Shown here one piece after another: positions 45,362 through 58,700 of a stretch of 64,000 bases of DNA. The stretch comes from Haliclona indistincta (taxonomy: Eukaryota > Porifera > Demospongiae > Haplosclerida > Chalinidae). The first letter of the stretch is position 1. Every line of letters begins with the position of its first letter. The notes beneath the pieces are model-generated. The model worked only from the letters and a program-made list of their open reading frames with translations. It did not search any database and was not told the origin of the DNA. Location: positions 129,001 to 193,000 of the forward strand of contig OZ024789.1 in the NCBI GenBank assembly GCA_964017065.1, given 5' to 3'. Position numbers and translations under genes: made by a program.

Positions 45362-48300
45362 TTAAACAGATAATGTTCTAAGGACAACATCATAATGCCC
45401 AGGGAGATATCTCAAATACATTGCCCTTTGTGTTATGTCATCAGGCAAGGTTCTATCAACAGAATGTGGACTAAACCTGTACCAATTTTGATCTTGTGTA
45501 CTGTAGGTAAAAATGCAAGTGTTGATGAGATGAGATAAGGTTATTATCTCAATGTCAGAGCCCCAAGTCTCATTCTGATTCATTTTAGTGTCCTCTATGT
45601 ACTGTTGTACACTTGAGTAACCTGCAAACAGATCATACTGGTGAGCATACAACAGATGGGAGATTGCTACCATATGATCTAATATAGCTTGGCGTACTGC
45701 CATGTGCTGAGCTTGTGAACCAGTGATCACATATGAAAAGGAACGGAACATACAGTTCCCATCACCATCTATGTCTTTAGTATGGTTGTGATCAGGTGGA
45801 GTAAGCGGTACATTAGCTCCACCACCTCTGTGTCTGGGTGGTGGATGATGGTGTTCTAGACCAAGAGTAGCGCAAGCAGTTTTTTGCCATTCTAAGTCTA
45901 CAGGATAGTAGTAGTACGGCCATCTTTGTGTACGTGCTGGATCAAATGACCCTGTAATTAAGCAATCATCATTTTGTGCAGTATGAAGTTGCTTTTTAGG
46001 AGCACTACTATTACAAGCTCTTTTGGCTGGTTTAGCAGTTTGAACAGGGGCAGTGCTAGTTCGTTTTCGATGAATGCCCAGGGTGCTAACAGGTATTGTT
46101 TGTTGCTTGGTAGTGGTTTGTGAGCATTTTATTTTCTTACTGGGAACAACCACAGTATCTACTTGGTCAGTATCAGGTTTTCCAACAAGCTTACGTTTAG
46201 AAGCCTGTTGAACAGGAATGGTGTACAGAGGAAGATCAGGTCTATACATTTTACGTAGACGATTATACTCCTCTAAAGATCGATTACTGACTATAATGGA
46301 CTTTGGATCAAATGAGAGGAGATGCAAGCCCGTGAGTGATCTTACTCTAGACAAAGCAACATAAGCCATTGCAGCACAAAAAACTTTATCCGACAGATCA
46401 ATAATGGCATGGTCCAGGGACAATCCCTGGGACTTGTGTATAGTAACAGCATATGCCAATATCAACGGAAATTGTTCTCGACGAACATAGTAGTTTTTCA
46501 TAACAACGAATCTGCTCTTGACCCTTTCAACCTGATATGGGCTGGTCAAGTGATCAAATTGTACAGTTACAAATTGTTTAGTTATTGCAGTAACTGTACC
46601 CAATGAACCATTGACTAGACCTTTCTTTGTGTCAACGTTACGGCGTAACATAACACGTGCTCCAATAGCTAACACTAGAACACTTTGCAGTCCTCCAGTC
46701 ATGTTGCAATCATGGTTTAATTTATGGAGCTGTTTGTCCGCAGTTTTTGTCCACTTAAGTTTACTGACAGTTTCGTCAACATCATCAGTACATTCTAGTT
46801 CGAATGATTTACCAGGAAGAGATTTGAGCATTTTATTGTTTAGCTCGTCACATTGCTTGCGTGTAGGAAAAAACGTTACTACCATTATTCCTTGTTCTTG
46901 CAACTCAGCAATTTTCTCAGTCAATGAGCAAGTAAACACTCTTGATTGGAGAGTGCTAATGGTGGAGCTTGTAACTTCACCAATTCTAATACCATTAAGC
47001 AGCGTTGCATAGTCTTTGTCACCTTTCTGACGCTCATTGATGGTTAGCTCATCGTATACAACAGTTTCTTCCCATATATTGGGAGAGGTTGCACAGCCTA
47101 TTCTGTACTTGACTACAGTGTCAGGTACAGGTGAAAATACTGGTTGACCACCAACAGGCTCAAGTTGAAGCAAATCACCAAAAACAATCATATTTCGTGC
47201 TCCAAAGTAGTCAACACCTCCATATAGCTCATTCAAACGTAGATGAATGTAAGCTAGATTTAGGCTACTGACCATGGAAATTTCATCTATGATGAATAAT
47301 TTCACATTACGCAGAGCTGTTTTCATCACTTTGTGTGCAGCTTTTGGTAAAGACCAATGAACGGCTGACCTACCCCCGTGCTGGACAGGTAGCTGAAATA
47401 ACCGGTGGATAGTCATGCCACCAACATTAAACGCAGCTAAACCTGTTGGTGCAGTTATGGCACATGAGCAATCAGCACTAGGCCACAGTTGAGCTACAAA
47501 TGCTTTGATTGTCTCGATCAAAAATGATTTACCAGTTCCAGCGACACCTGTGACAAACATGCACAATGGAGGTAAGTCACAAGAACAATCATTTGTTTCA
47601 TGTTGTTGCAGGTGTATCATATGCTCTTTGACTTTGTCAAATATTCGTCTCTGATCAGCATTCAACATGTTAGTCCTATCGGAAAGACTAAGTGTGTCTT
47701 CACACTTAGTGACCATGCTTACAGCATCCTGCATTGCAGCAACTGCTTCACAGATTAGCTGTGGCTCATTATCAACCTTTTGCTCTGGACAATCAGATTG
47801 TCTGGCTTCATTGATTAGTTTAACACTACGATTACATTCAAGCATCTGCTGTAATCGAGTGTGGTGAGTCAAGCAACGGTGTTCACCAGTGTCAGGAAAA
47901 TGACGATTAAATGCTTCTTCAGCAGTTTCGTCTTCTAGTAAAAGCTCACTCTCATTTCGGAAAGGCACAAAAAGCATGATTAGAGAATAGTAATAATCTT
48001 CTTTCTGATTTTCATTTCTCAAATCATATAACTTGTGATTGGGTAACACAGGTTTGCCGCGCCTTTTGAATTCAGTTTGTTTCACGCCTTTGACAATAGT
48101 GTGATACCAACTGTAATTAGCGACAATGTCGTAAAGACACACGTCCTCAAGCTTATTAGGACGATTGGGATAGTATGTGTCTACAAGATTCGACTCAAAT
48201 AAATCCTCACTATCAGGATCTGATTTTGAAAGCTCCGTCAAAGCTGCGTGACTTTTGAGTCGTCGATTTCGTTTGTGAGGCATAGATACATTTACAAACT

Positions 48301-51300
48301 GTATCGCTTCCGATTTTTCAGTCAAGTGGTCACCCAACAACAAGTCGGCAGCCTCATACAAACCACACTCTCGTGAGCTCAAAGCTTTCATTCCAAATTT
48401 GTAGAGCTTGCTATAAATGCTCTTACTGTCTTGGATTTCTCTCCAAATGTCTTGCATGTTGCTTCTTTCTGCTTTAGTGACATACCCACTAACGTAATGA
48501 GCTAATGCAAGAGAAGACTCTGACACAAACTGTATGTCAATGTTAGCTTTCCACAATAACAGAATCAGAGGATTATAGTCATTCACTCTAACCTCTGACT
48601 CTGTTCGTGGAAGTTCGTAGATTTTCTTACGAGTTTTAAGAGAGTCTTCTACAGAGTGCACAATACCTGTTTCACAAGCCGGACGAGGAAAGCCAAACTT
48701 ACAGTAAGTTATGAACGTACTGCCGACCTTTCGTCTGCGCTTGCAATATGCACTACACTTATGCATTTGATATCTTGTGACGAGCTCATGCAATTCAGGA
48801 CTGGTTTTCTTGTCAGGAATGTGACAAGTAACCCTTTCCTGGATCCATTTCAATACAACAGCAGAGTCATCACAGCCAATAACAGGTGCATCTTTTATCC
48901 ACAACAGGACGTGGTAATGAGGTGCACCTCTGGCTTGATACTCCTTCTTCCAGTAGAAGTGCTCTACTTCACCCAATATCTGACCTTTACAAATGACAAT
49001 GCGGAAGAAGGCATGAAATTTCTCAGAAAATTTTCGAGAAACCGATATAGGATCTTCTGTGCAAAGTCTTCCCATATCGTAACTTGGAGAGACATTGTTT
49101 ACCTTCCTGAGGTAACGAGCCATGTCACTCCACTCATATTCAGCACAACTGAATGTGAGAAACAATGTTGGTGATCCCCAGTTACGCACCATGCACTTGA
49201 GATCACTCTTACGCTGCCACCAGTACTGTTTGCTACCGCGTACTGACTGAAGCATTGTGAAGAGGCTTGCTTCTAACCGTTCATCAGAGGCTTCAACCTT
49301 AGCTAGTAGCTGCTTAACAGACATAGCAACTCCTCGTGAGGAATGAAGGACATTGTAGACGCCGTTACCTACTTCACGTAGGGTTTTTTGATTCAGCAGA
49401 TAAAATACATATGAAGCATCTTTGCGAAATCGTGAGTCTTTGTTATGCAAACGTTGTTTGACAAACTCGCTAAAGCTCAAAGTGATTTCTTTGTTGCGAG
49501 GATGATTCTCACCAAATTGCCCGTTTGGGTAGAGTACAGGAAAGCACATAACATCCAAGTCTTTCAATCTACTGTGAATAGGTGCTTCTGTAACATTAAC
49601 CAACTTGTATTGATCTATGTCAGAAACAGTTGGAATCTGATTATCTAAATACCTAATAGTATAGGACTGATAACCAGCTATATCGTCAGCAGTAGCCTTA
49701 TCTAGCATCTTAGTGGTTGCATTGTTAGCCACTTCGATTACTTTTTGTGTAGTTTCATCGAGACTGTCTGCTTCTACTGACTTATAAAGTTTGTGAATCT
49801 CTTTCAGCTTTCTTATAGCTGCTTTCACACGTTCTATATTGACCAGTGAACGCCAGACAACATTGGCTTTTGTGGGTTTACCATTCACTAGTATGTACAA
49901 TTCTGGTGATGCAACACCAGACTTTGCCGATCCTTCAACATTGGACAGCGTTTCACACGTTTTATTGAATGGTAAAGGCAGAAAAAATACACTACCCTTG
50001 CAAGCTTTCAATGAGTTGTACACAGGCACTTTGCAGGTGTATGTGCCTAATCTAACTACTGTCTGAAAGCATTTAGCAAGCTGAATGAACTGTTTGCTAA
50101 GGGCATCGAGTTTATCAAGCTCAGATGGAATGGGTATGGTTTCCAAACCATTTAAAACACATCGTGGTGGCAATACATCGGCTTTGATTTTGGGTTTACA
50201 GTAGCTACACATATAGAGTGTTTCATCCTCGCCTGGAGGAGTGTGCTTCAGTATATAGTCTACTAGCTCTGACCCAATGTCCGAATCAAAATGCTTTGAG
50301 AAGTTGGCTTTTGTGACAGATTTTCTCTGAAACAAGCATTGACAGCTACAACACACGTTTTCAGCATCGTCATTCCACTCTTTCTCAAGTTGGGATATGA
50401 CTAGAGAATGCTGTAACTGCAAGGTGGTTTCTAAGTTGAGCACTCTAAAAAACGAGTTGTTTATTGAGGAGCCTTCCTCGCCAACAAAATCATTAGTTGT
50501 TAGCAACTCGTCAAAGCTTTTCTTAGTTGCACAAAGTAAATGCTTGAAATCACCTTCGCCTAGGGCACGATCAATGCCAGCAAGGGATTCGTGACTTGCC
50601 TTTGCACGATATACTCGACGCATAAACGTTCTCAGTACTTTATGATGTGCTGAAGCTGCTCGTAAGATACGAAGCTCACTATTACACATACTACCAGTTT
50701 GATGACATGCCAAAGAATGACCCATCATTTGGCGTTCATTTGGGCAGTCATCGCATGATTGTAATGCTTGTCGTAACTCATGCATTGGAAGAGTAAAGGC
50801 ATTCTTTAGTCTAACAATTGCATTGACTTCATCATCAGTGATTGGCTTACAATCACTGGTACACGGCATTTCATCACGAGGCTGGTTGGAAGGATCAATA
50901 CGATCAGGCACATCTGAATCATCATCATCCTTTACATACGATGCTTCATAGAAGTATGGATCACATGATCTTTTGCAATGAATGCCTTCACCAAAGTCAT
51001 CTCTGCTTTTCATGCTCTTTGCATTGATACTTTTAGCAGATTTGATCAATTCAGCAGCATATTCCTTGCGCTTCTTTAAGGCTTCATGAACCAGCCTACG
51101 AGCTGCTATTCTACATGCAACACGATAAGAGATTCTAGCCAATCGCTTTGCTATAGGCTGCTCTTTAAAAGCTTTCATAACCTCGGTTCTTGCTTTACGA
51201 TTTGCTAGCAATTCTCTTATCAGTTCATTTATGTACATTTCCTTTACACTAGATTTTGGAGGAGACAAATAGTATTTGTTTCTCCTAGTGTGGGAAATGA

Positions 51301-51919
51301 TTTCTTTGTGTTTAGCATAGTACGCCATACAAGCTTGTGTCTTAACCTTCGTGTTTTTGAGATACCAAACACGCGATGACACTTTCTTCTGATGCGAACT
51401 ATTTTGGTACTTTGCCCTACGTTGTGCTTTGATTTTATCTGATTTACTATGGTACCTGGACAAAGCAGCAACCTTCTTAGCAGTTGAATCTTTCAAATAA
51501 GCCTGCTTTGACGACAACTTCTTATGTGCAGGGTTTCTGCCGTAAGCCTGCTTTGACGCCAATTTGTTATATGCAGGGTTTCTTTCATAAGCCTGCTTTG
51601 ACACCAATTTCTTAGCCGCTGGGTTTTTGTTATAAGCCTTCTTTGAAGCAATTTTAGATGCTACTTTCTTAGACTCAGAATTGGTATCATATGCTTCCTT
51701 TCTCCCAGCTAGTATTTTATCTCTATTCTCTCCATAACGTTGCTTATCGTATGTGTGTTTTCTACGTGTTTTACTAGGCATGATTACTATTACTATACAA
51801 GAACTAACCTTCTTCAAAGTAATTATTAAACTTACAACTTTCTTCAGTGACAGATCGAGACACGAGACGACGAACCCAAAAGCAAATCCAAACTTCGGTG
51901 AGGCAAAAGTAGAAATCAA
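45362..51919 (-). CDS. Rep-helicase transposase with C-terminal OTU domain (copy B)
   Basis: The 2185-residue protein reading is identical to copy A, including the HUH motif, both Rep tyrosines, all helicase motifs and the OTU cysteine and histidine. A second intact identical source gene means the family has been active very recently or that one copy is an assembly duplicate. Differing flanks favour the first. As in copy A, a start at M47 (51781) is an alternative. Confidence 0.93.
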   Translation of the reverse strand: MISTFASPKFGFAFGFVVSCLDLSLKKVVSLIITLKKVSSCIVIVIMPSKTRRKHTYDKQRYGENRDKILAGRKEAYDTNSESKKVASKIASKKAYNKNPAAKKLVSKQAYERNPAYNKLASKQAYGRNPAHKKLSSKQAYLKDSTAKKVAALSRYHSKSDKIKAQRRAKYQNSSHQKKVSSRVWYLKNTKVKTQACMAYYAKHKEIISHTRRNKYYLSPPKSSVKEMYINELIRELLANRKARTEVMKAFKEQPIAKRLARISYRVACRIAARRLVHEALKKRKEYAAELIKSAKSINAKSMKSRDDFGEGIHCKRSCDPYFYEASYVKDDDDSDVPDRIDPSNQPRDEMPCTSDCKPITDDEVNAIVRLKNAFTLPMHELRQALQSCDDCPNERQMMGHSLACHQTGSMCNSELRILRAASAHHKVLRTFMRRVYRAKASHESLAGIDRALGEGDFKHLLCATKKSFDELLTTNDFVGEEGSSINNSFFRVLNLETTLQLQHSLVISQLEKEWNDDAENVCCSCQCLFQRKSVTKANFSKHFDSDIGSELVDYILKHTPPGEDETLYMCSYCKPKIKADVLPPRCVLNGLETIPIPSELDKLDALSKQFIQLAKCFQTVVRLGTYTCKVPVYNSLKACKGSVFFLPLPFNKTCETLSNVEGSAKSGVASPELYILVNGKPTKANVVWRSLVNIERVKAAIRKLKEIHKLYKSVEADSLDETTQKVIEVANNATTKMLDKATADDIAGYQSYTIRYLDNQIPTVSDIDQYKLVNVTEAPIHSRLKDLDVMCFPVLYPNGQFGENHPRNKEITLSFSEFVKQRLHNKDSRFRKDASYVFYLLNQKTLREVGNGVYNVLHSSRGVAMSVKQLLAKVEASDERLEASLFTMLQSVRGSKQYWWQRKSDLKCMVRNWGSPTLFLTFSCAEYEWSDMARYLRKVNNVSPSYDMGRLCTEDPISVSRKFSEKFHAFFRIVICKGQILGEVEHFYWKKEYQARGAPHYHVLLWIKDAPVIGCDDSAVVLKWIQERVTCHIPDKKTSPELHELVTRYQMHKCSAYCKRRRKVGSTFITYCKFGFPRPACETGIVHSVEDSLKTRKKIYELPRTESEVRVNDYNPLILLLWKANIDIQFVSESSLALAHYVSGYVTKAERSNMQDIWREIQDSKSIYSKLYKFGMKALSSRECGLYEAADLLLGDHLTEKSEAIQFVNVSMPHKRNRRLKSHAALTELSKSDPDSEDLFESNLVDTYYPNRPNKLEDVCLYDIVANYSWYHTIVKGVKQTEFKRRGKPVLPNHKLYDLRNENQKEDYYYSLIMLFVPFRNESELLLEDETAEEAFNRHFPDTGEHRCLTHHTRLQQMLECNRSVKLINEARQSDCPEQKVDNEPQLICEAVAAMQDAVSMVTKCEDTLSLSDRTNMLNADQRRIFDKVKEHMIHLQQHETNDCSCDLPPLCMFVTGVAGTGKSFLIETIKAFVAQLWPSADCSCAITAPTGLAAFNVGGMTIHRLFQLPVQHGGRSAVHWSLPKAAHKVMKTALRNVKLFIIDEISMVSSLNLAYIHLRLNELYGGVDYFGARNMIVFGDLLQLEPVGGQPVFSPVPDTVVKYRIGCATSPNIWEETVVYDELTINERQKGDKDYATLLNGIRIGEVTSSTISTLQSRVFTCSLTEKIAELQEQGIMVVTFFPTRKQCDELNNKMLKSLPGKSFELECTDDVDETVSKLKWTKTADKQLHKLNHDCNMTGGLQSVLVLAIGARVMLRRNVDTKKGLVNGSLGTVTAITKQFVTVQFDHLTSPYQVERVKSRFVVMKNYYVRREQFPLILAYAVTIHKSQGLSLDHAIIDLSDKVFCAAMAYVALSRVRSLTGLHLLSFDPKSIIVSNRSLEEYNRLRKMYRPDLPLYTIPVQQASKRKLVGKPDTDQVDTVVVPSKKIKCSQTTTKQQTIPVSTLGIHRKRTSTAPVQTAKPAKRACNSSAPKKQLHTAQNDDCLITGSFDPARTQRWPYYYYPVDLEWQKTACATLGLEHHHPPPRHRGGGANVPLTPPDHNHTKDIDGDGNCMFRSFSYVITGSQAQHMAVRQAILDHMVAISHLLYAHQYDLFAGYSSVQQYIEDTKMNQNETWGSDIEIITLSHLINTCIFTYSTQDQNWYRFSPHSVDRTLPDDITQRAMYLRYLPGHYDVVLRTLSV

Positions 51920-52409
51920 CAGTCACAATCTTCGAACTATTACAAACGGGTAGAGCCAGGGGTAGAGCAGCAGAAACACAAGTAGAAGCCACTCAAAGAC
52001 AACATGTGCGCGCTCACGTTACATCACGTGCGCATTTAAATGGCGGTATACACATTGCTAGCTACAGCTCGTGATCGTGAAGTCCGCTAGAATAAAACTT
52101 TCATTTCGCTAAGAACTAAGTTCAAAAGGCACATGCCAGACGAATTTCATGATTATTCGTGGGTGTTTAGCCCAGCACAGTATTCGTGTTAAGGCGCTAG
52201 ACGAGTGGAAGAAAGAATAAGAAGAAAACGAAGATGACGAAACTCGATTTTCACCGTTTCCAGGTTCGTCACTTTAGTAACAATTTCGAGCAATCTCCTT
52301 GCTACTGTAAGATGGGGCAACGCCAGATAGCAGATCTAAGTGTCTATGGACGTATAAAATTCATCACCAGGCGAAATATCAGCGTTTGAACGCTAATACA
52401 TTGTATGTA

Positions 52410-52420
52410 GCCGCCATCTT
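52410..52420 (-). promoter_or_regulatory. YY1-like motif in copy B
   Basis: Reverse complement of AAGATGGCGGC at the position equivalent to that in copy A. Confidence 0.5.
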
Positions 52421-52442
52421 GTTTTCTCGTTCATCCCTACAT

Positions 52443-52466
52443 AGGGAGACACTACCGTGTCTCCCT
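52443..52466 (-). repeat. 5' terminal hairpin of copy B
   Basis: Perfect 10-bp stem with a 4-base loop, identical to copy A. Outside it the sequence (AATAAAATTGATAATG) differs from copy A's flank, which fixes the boundary. Confidence 0.85.
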
Positions 52467-52583
52467 AATAAAATTGATAATGTAATGACCGGAAAGAAGT
52501 TCTTGTTCAACTGCTACAATGTCAAGCAGTGATGTGGTAATGTGGGATAACGACCCAGAACCTGGACAAGTTGTTGGTTGAAA

Positions 52584-52783
52584 NNNNNNNNNNNNNNNNN
52601 NNNNNNNNNNNNNNNNNNNNNNNNNNNNNNNNNNNNNNNNNNNNNNNNNNNNNNNNNNNNNNNNNNNNNNNNNNNNNNNNNNNNNNNNNNNNNNNNNNNN
52701 NNNNNNNNNNNNNNNNNNNNNNNNNNNNNNNNNNNNNNNNNNNNNNNNNNNNNNNNNNNNNNNNNNNNNNNNNNNNNNNNNNN
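52584..52783. other. Assembly gap (200 N)
   Basis: Placeholder gap at the entry into the 39-bp satellite, where assemblies typically break. The 115 bp between copy B and the gap (52469-52583) is unique sequence with no supported gene. Confidence 0.99.
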
Positions 52784-55700
52784 CTACACCACAACACATA
52801 GTAGCTAGCTATATGATGGTTACTACACCACAACACATAGTAGCTAGCTATATGATGGTTACTACATCACAACACATAGTAGCTAGCTATATGATGGTTA
52901 CTACACAACACATAGTAGCTAGCTATATGATGGTTACTACACCACAACACATAGTAGCTAGCTATATGATGGTTACTACATCACAACACATAGTAGCTAG
53001 CTATATGATGGTCACTACACCACACACATAGTAGCTAGCTATATGATGGTTACTACACCACAACACATAGTAGCTAGCTATATGATGGTTACTACACCAC
53101 AACACATAGTAGCTAGCTATATGATGGTTACTACACCACAACACATAGTAGCTAGCTATATGATGGTTACTACACCACAACACATAGTAGCTAGCTATAT
53201 GATGGTTACTACACCACAACACATAGTAGCTAGCTATATGATGGTTACTACACCACAACACATAGTAGCTAGCTATATGATGGTTACTACACCACAACAC
53301 ATAGTAGCTAGCTATATGATGGTCACTACACCACAACACATAGTAGCTAGCTATATGATGGTTACTACACCACAACACATAGTAGCTAGCTATATGATGG
53401 TTACTACACCACAACACATAGTAGCTAGCTATATGATGGTTACTACACCACAACACATAGTAGCTAGCTATATGATGGTTACTACACCACAACACATAGT
53501 AGCTAGCTATATGATGGTTACTACACCACAACACATAGTAGCTAGCTATATGATGGTTACTACACAACACATAGTAGCTAGCTATATGATGGTTACTACA
53601 CCACAACACATAGTAGCTAGCTATATGATGGTTACTACACCACAACACATAGTAGCTAGCTATATGATGGTTACTACACAACACATAGTAGCTAGCTATA
53701 TGATGGTTACTACACAACAACACATAGTAGCTAGCTATATGATGGTTACTACACCACAACACATAGTAGCTAGCTATATGATGGTTACTACACAACACAT
53801 AGTAGCTAGCTATATGATGGTTACTACACAACAACACATAGTAGCTAGCTATATGATGGTTACTACACCACAACACATAGTAGCTAGCTATATGATGGTT
53901 ACTACACAACACATAGTAGCTAGCTATATGATGGTTACTACACAACAACACATAGTAGCTAGCTATATGATGGTTACTACACCACAACACATAGTAGCTA
54001 GCTATATGATGGTTACTACACCACAACACATAGTAGCTAGCTATATGATGGTTACTACATCACAACACATAGTAGCTAGCTATATGATGGTTACTACACA
54101 ACACATAGTAGCTAGCTATATGATGGTTACTACACCACAACACATAGTAGCTAGCTATATGATGGTTACTACACAACAACACATAGTAGCTAGCTATATG
54201 ATGGTTACTACACAACACATAGTAGCTAGCTATATGATGGTTACTACACCACAACACATAGTAGCTAGCTATATGATGGTTACTACACCACAACACATAG
54301 TAGCTAGCACACCACAACACATAGTAGCTAGCTATATGAATGGTTACTACACCACAACACATAGTAGCTAGCTATATGATGGTTACTACACCACAACACA
54401 TAGTAGCTAGCTATATGATGGTTACTACACCACAACACATAGTAGCTAGCTATATGATGGTTACTACACCACAACACATAGTAGCTAGCTATATGATGGT
54501 TACTACACCACAACACATAGTAGCTAGCTTATGATGGTTACTACACCACAACACATAGTAGCTAGCTATATGATGGTCACTACACCACAACACATAGTAG
54601 CTAGCTATATGATGGTTACTACACCACAACACATAGTAGCTAGCTATATGATGGTTACTACACCACAACACATAGTAGCTAGCTATATGATGGTTACTAC
54701 ACCACAACACATAGTAGCTAGCTATATGATGGTTACTACACCACAACACATAGTAGCTAGCTATATGATGGTTACTACACCACAACACATAGTAGCTAGC
54801 TATATGATGGTTACTACACCACAACACATAGTAGCTAGCTATATGATGGTTACTACACCAACACATAGTAGCTAGCTATATGATGGTTACTACACCACAA
54901 CACATAGTAGCTAGCTATATGATGGTTACTACACCACAACACATAGTAGCTAGCTATATGATGGTTACTACACACAACACATAGTAGCTAGCTATATGAT
55001 GGTTACTACACCACAACACATAGTAGCTAGCTATATGATGGTTACTACACCACAACACATAGTAGCTAGCTATATGATGGTTACTACAAACACATAGTAG
55101 CTAGCTATATGATGGTTACTACACAACAACACATAGTAGCTAGCTATATGATGGTTACTACACCACAACACATAGTAGCTAGCTATATGATGGTTACTAC
55201 ACAACACATAGTAGCTAGCTATATGATGGTTACTACACCACAACACATAGTAGCTAGCTATATGATGGTTACTACACCACAACACATAGTAGCTAGCTAT
55301 ATGATGGTTACTACACCACAACACATAGTAGCTAGCTATATGATGGTTACTACACCACAACACATAGTAGCTAGCTATATGATGGTTACTACACCACAAC
55401 ACATAGTAGCTAGCTATATGATGGTTACTACACCACAACACATAGTAGCTAGCTATATGATGGTTACTACACCAAACACATAGTAGCTAGCTATATGATG
55501 GTTACTACACCACAACACATAGTAGCTAGCTATATGATGGTTACTACACCACAACACATAGTAGCTAGCTATATGATGGTTACTACACCACAACACATAG
55601 TAGCTAGCTATATGATGGTTACTACACCACAACACATAGTAGCTAGCTATATGATGGTTACTACACCACAACACATAGTAGCTAGCTATATGATGGTTAC

Positions 55701-58700
55701 TACACCACAACACATAGTAGCTAGCTATATGATGGTTACTACACCACAACACATAGTAGCTAGCTATATGATGGTTACTACACCACAACACATAGTAGCT
55801 AGCTATATGATGGTTACTACACCAAACACATAGTAGCTAGCTATATGATGGTTACTACACCACAACACATAGTAGCTAGCTATATGATGGTTACTACACC
55901 ACAACACATAGTAGCTAGCTATATGATGGTTACTACACCACAACACATAGTAGCTAGCTATATGATGGTTACTACACCACAACACATAGTAGCTAGCTAT
56001 ATGATGGTTACTACACCACAACACATAGTAGCTAGCTATATGATGGTTACTACACCAACACATAGTAGCTAGCTATATGATGGTTACTACACCACAACAC
56101 ATAGTAGCTAGCTATATGATGGTTACTACACCACAACACATAGTAGCTAGCTATATGATGGTTACTACACCACAACACATAGTAGCTAGCTATATGATGG
56201 TTACTACACAACACATAGTAGCTAGCTATATGATGGTTACTACACCACAACACATAGTAGCTAGCTATATGATGGTTACTACACAACACATAGTAGCTAG
56301 CTATATGATGGTTACTACACAACACATAGTAGCTAGCTATATGATGGTTACTACACCACAACACATAGTAGCTAGCTATATGATGGTTACTACATCACAA
56401 CACATAGTAGCTAGCTATATGATGGTTACTACACCACAACACATAGTAGCTAGCTATATGATGGTTACTACACCACAACACATAGTAGCTAGCTATATGA
56501 TGGTTACTACACAACACATAGTAGCTAGCTATATGATGGTTACTACACAACACATAGTAGCTAGCTATATGATGGTTACTACACAACAACACATAGTAGC
56601 TAGCTATATGATGGTTACTACACCACAACACATAGTAGCTAGCTATATGATGGTTACTACACCACAACACATAGTAGCTAGCTATATGATGGTTACTACA
56701 CCACAACACATAGTAGCTAGCTATATGATGGTTACTACACACAACACATAGTAGCTAGCTATATGATGGTTACTACACCACAACACATAGTAGCTAGCTA
56801 TATGATGGTTACTACACCACAACACATAGTAGCTAGCTATATGATGGTTACTACATCACAACACATAGTAGCTAGCTATATGATGGTTACTACATCACAA
56901 CACATAGTAGCTAGCTATATGATGGTTACTACACAACACATAGTAGCTAGCTATATGATGGTTACTACACAACACATAGTAGCTAGCTATATGATGGTTA
57001 CTACATCACAACACATAGTAGCTAGCTATATGATGGTTACTACATCACAACACATAGTAGCTAGCTATATGATGGTTACTACACCACAACACATAGTAGC
57101 TAGCTATATGATGGTTACTACACCACAACACATAGTAGCTAGCTATATGATGGTTACTACACACAACACATAGTAGCTAGCTATATGATGGTTACTACAC
57201 AACAACACATAGTAGCTAGCTATATGATGGTTACTACACCACAACACATAGTAGCTAGCTATATGATGGTTACTACACCACAATACATGGTAGCTAGCTA
57301 TATGATGGTTACTACATCACAACACATAGTAGCTAGCTATATGATGGTTACTACACCACAACACATAGTAGCTAGCTATATGATGGTTACTACATCACAA
57401 CACATAGTAGCTAGCTATATGATGGTTACTACATCACAACACATAGTAGCTAGCTATATGATGGTTACTACACCACAACACATAGTAGCTAGCTATATGA
57501 TGGTTACTACATCACAACACATAGTAGCTAGCTATATGATGGTTACTACATCACAACACATAGTAGCTAGCTATATGATGGTTACTACACAACACATAGT
57601 AGCTAGCTATATGATGGTTACTACACCACAACACATAGTAGCTAGCTATATGATGGTTACTACATCACAACACATAGTAGCTAGCTATATGATGGTTACT
57701 ACACCACAACACATAGTAGCTAGCTATATGATGGTTACTACACAACACATAGTAGCTAGCTATATGATGGTTACTACACCACAACACATAGTAGCTAGCT
57801 ATATGATGGTTACTACATCACAACACATGGTAGCTAGCTATATGATGGTTACTACACCACAACACATAGTAGCTAGCTATATGATGGTTACTACATCACA
57901 ACACATAGTAGCTAGCTATATGATGGTTACTACACAACAACACATAGTAGCTAGCTATATGATGGTTACTACACAACAACACATAGTAGCTAGCTATATG
58001 ATGGTTACTACATCACAACACATAGTAGCTAGCTATATGATGGTTACTACACAACAACACATGGTAGCTAGCTATATGATGGTTACTACATCACAACACA
58101 TAGTAGCTAGCTATATGATGGTTACTACATCACAACACATAGTAGCTAGCTATATGATGGTTACTACACAACAACACATAGTAGCTAGCTATATGATGGT
58201 TACTACATCACAACACATAGTAGCTAGCTATATGATGGTTACTACACCACAACACATAGTAGCTAGCTATATGATGGTTACTACACCACAACACATAGTA
58301 GCTAGCTATATGATGGTTACTACATCACAACACATAGTAGCTAGCTATATGATGGTTACTACACCACAACACATAGTAGCTAGCTATATGATGGTCACTA
58401 CACCACAACACATAGTAGCTAGCTATATGATGGTTACTACACAACACATAGTAGCTAGCTATATGATGGTTACTACACAACAACACATAGTAGCTAGCTA
58501 TATGATGGTTACTACACCACAACACATAGTAGCTAGCTAGCTATATGATGGTTACTACACCACAACACATGGTAGCTAGCTATATGATGGTTACTACATC
58601 ACAACACATGGTAGCTAGCTATATGATGGTCACTACACCACAACACATAGTAGCTAGCTATATGATGGTTACTACACAACACATAGTAGCTAGCTATATG

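Larger units (their letters stand above)
43648..52466 (-). mobile_element. Full-length autonomous Helitron/Helentron-like transposon, copy B
   Basis: Reverse complement of copy A with identical length (8819 bp). Positions map as 54465 minus the copy A coordinate, and every compared feature falls exactly there: hairpin 52443-52466, YY1-like motif 52410-52420, main ORF 45362-51919, second ORF 44326-44614 and fold-back arms 44067-44254 and 43648-43835. The flanks differ from those of copy A, so this is an independent insertion and not a segmental duplication. It lies in an intron of the RGG gene, with the element's 3' end toward that gene's exons and transcription opposed to it. Confidence 0.9.

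Noticed and set aside
52469..52583. A short exon of the RGG gene or of a minus gene next to the gap
   Set aside because: Open frames exist on both strands but the piece is only 115 bp, bounded by a transposon and Ns, with no confirmed splice partner.
53001..58540. Very long ORFs (up to 451 codons) on both strands of the 39-bp satellite
   Set aside because: Pure unit repetition with unit length divisible by three; they exist on both strands, with no start context or splice structure.
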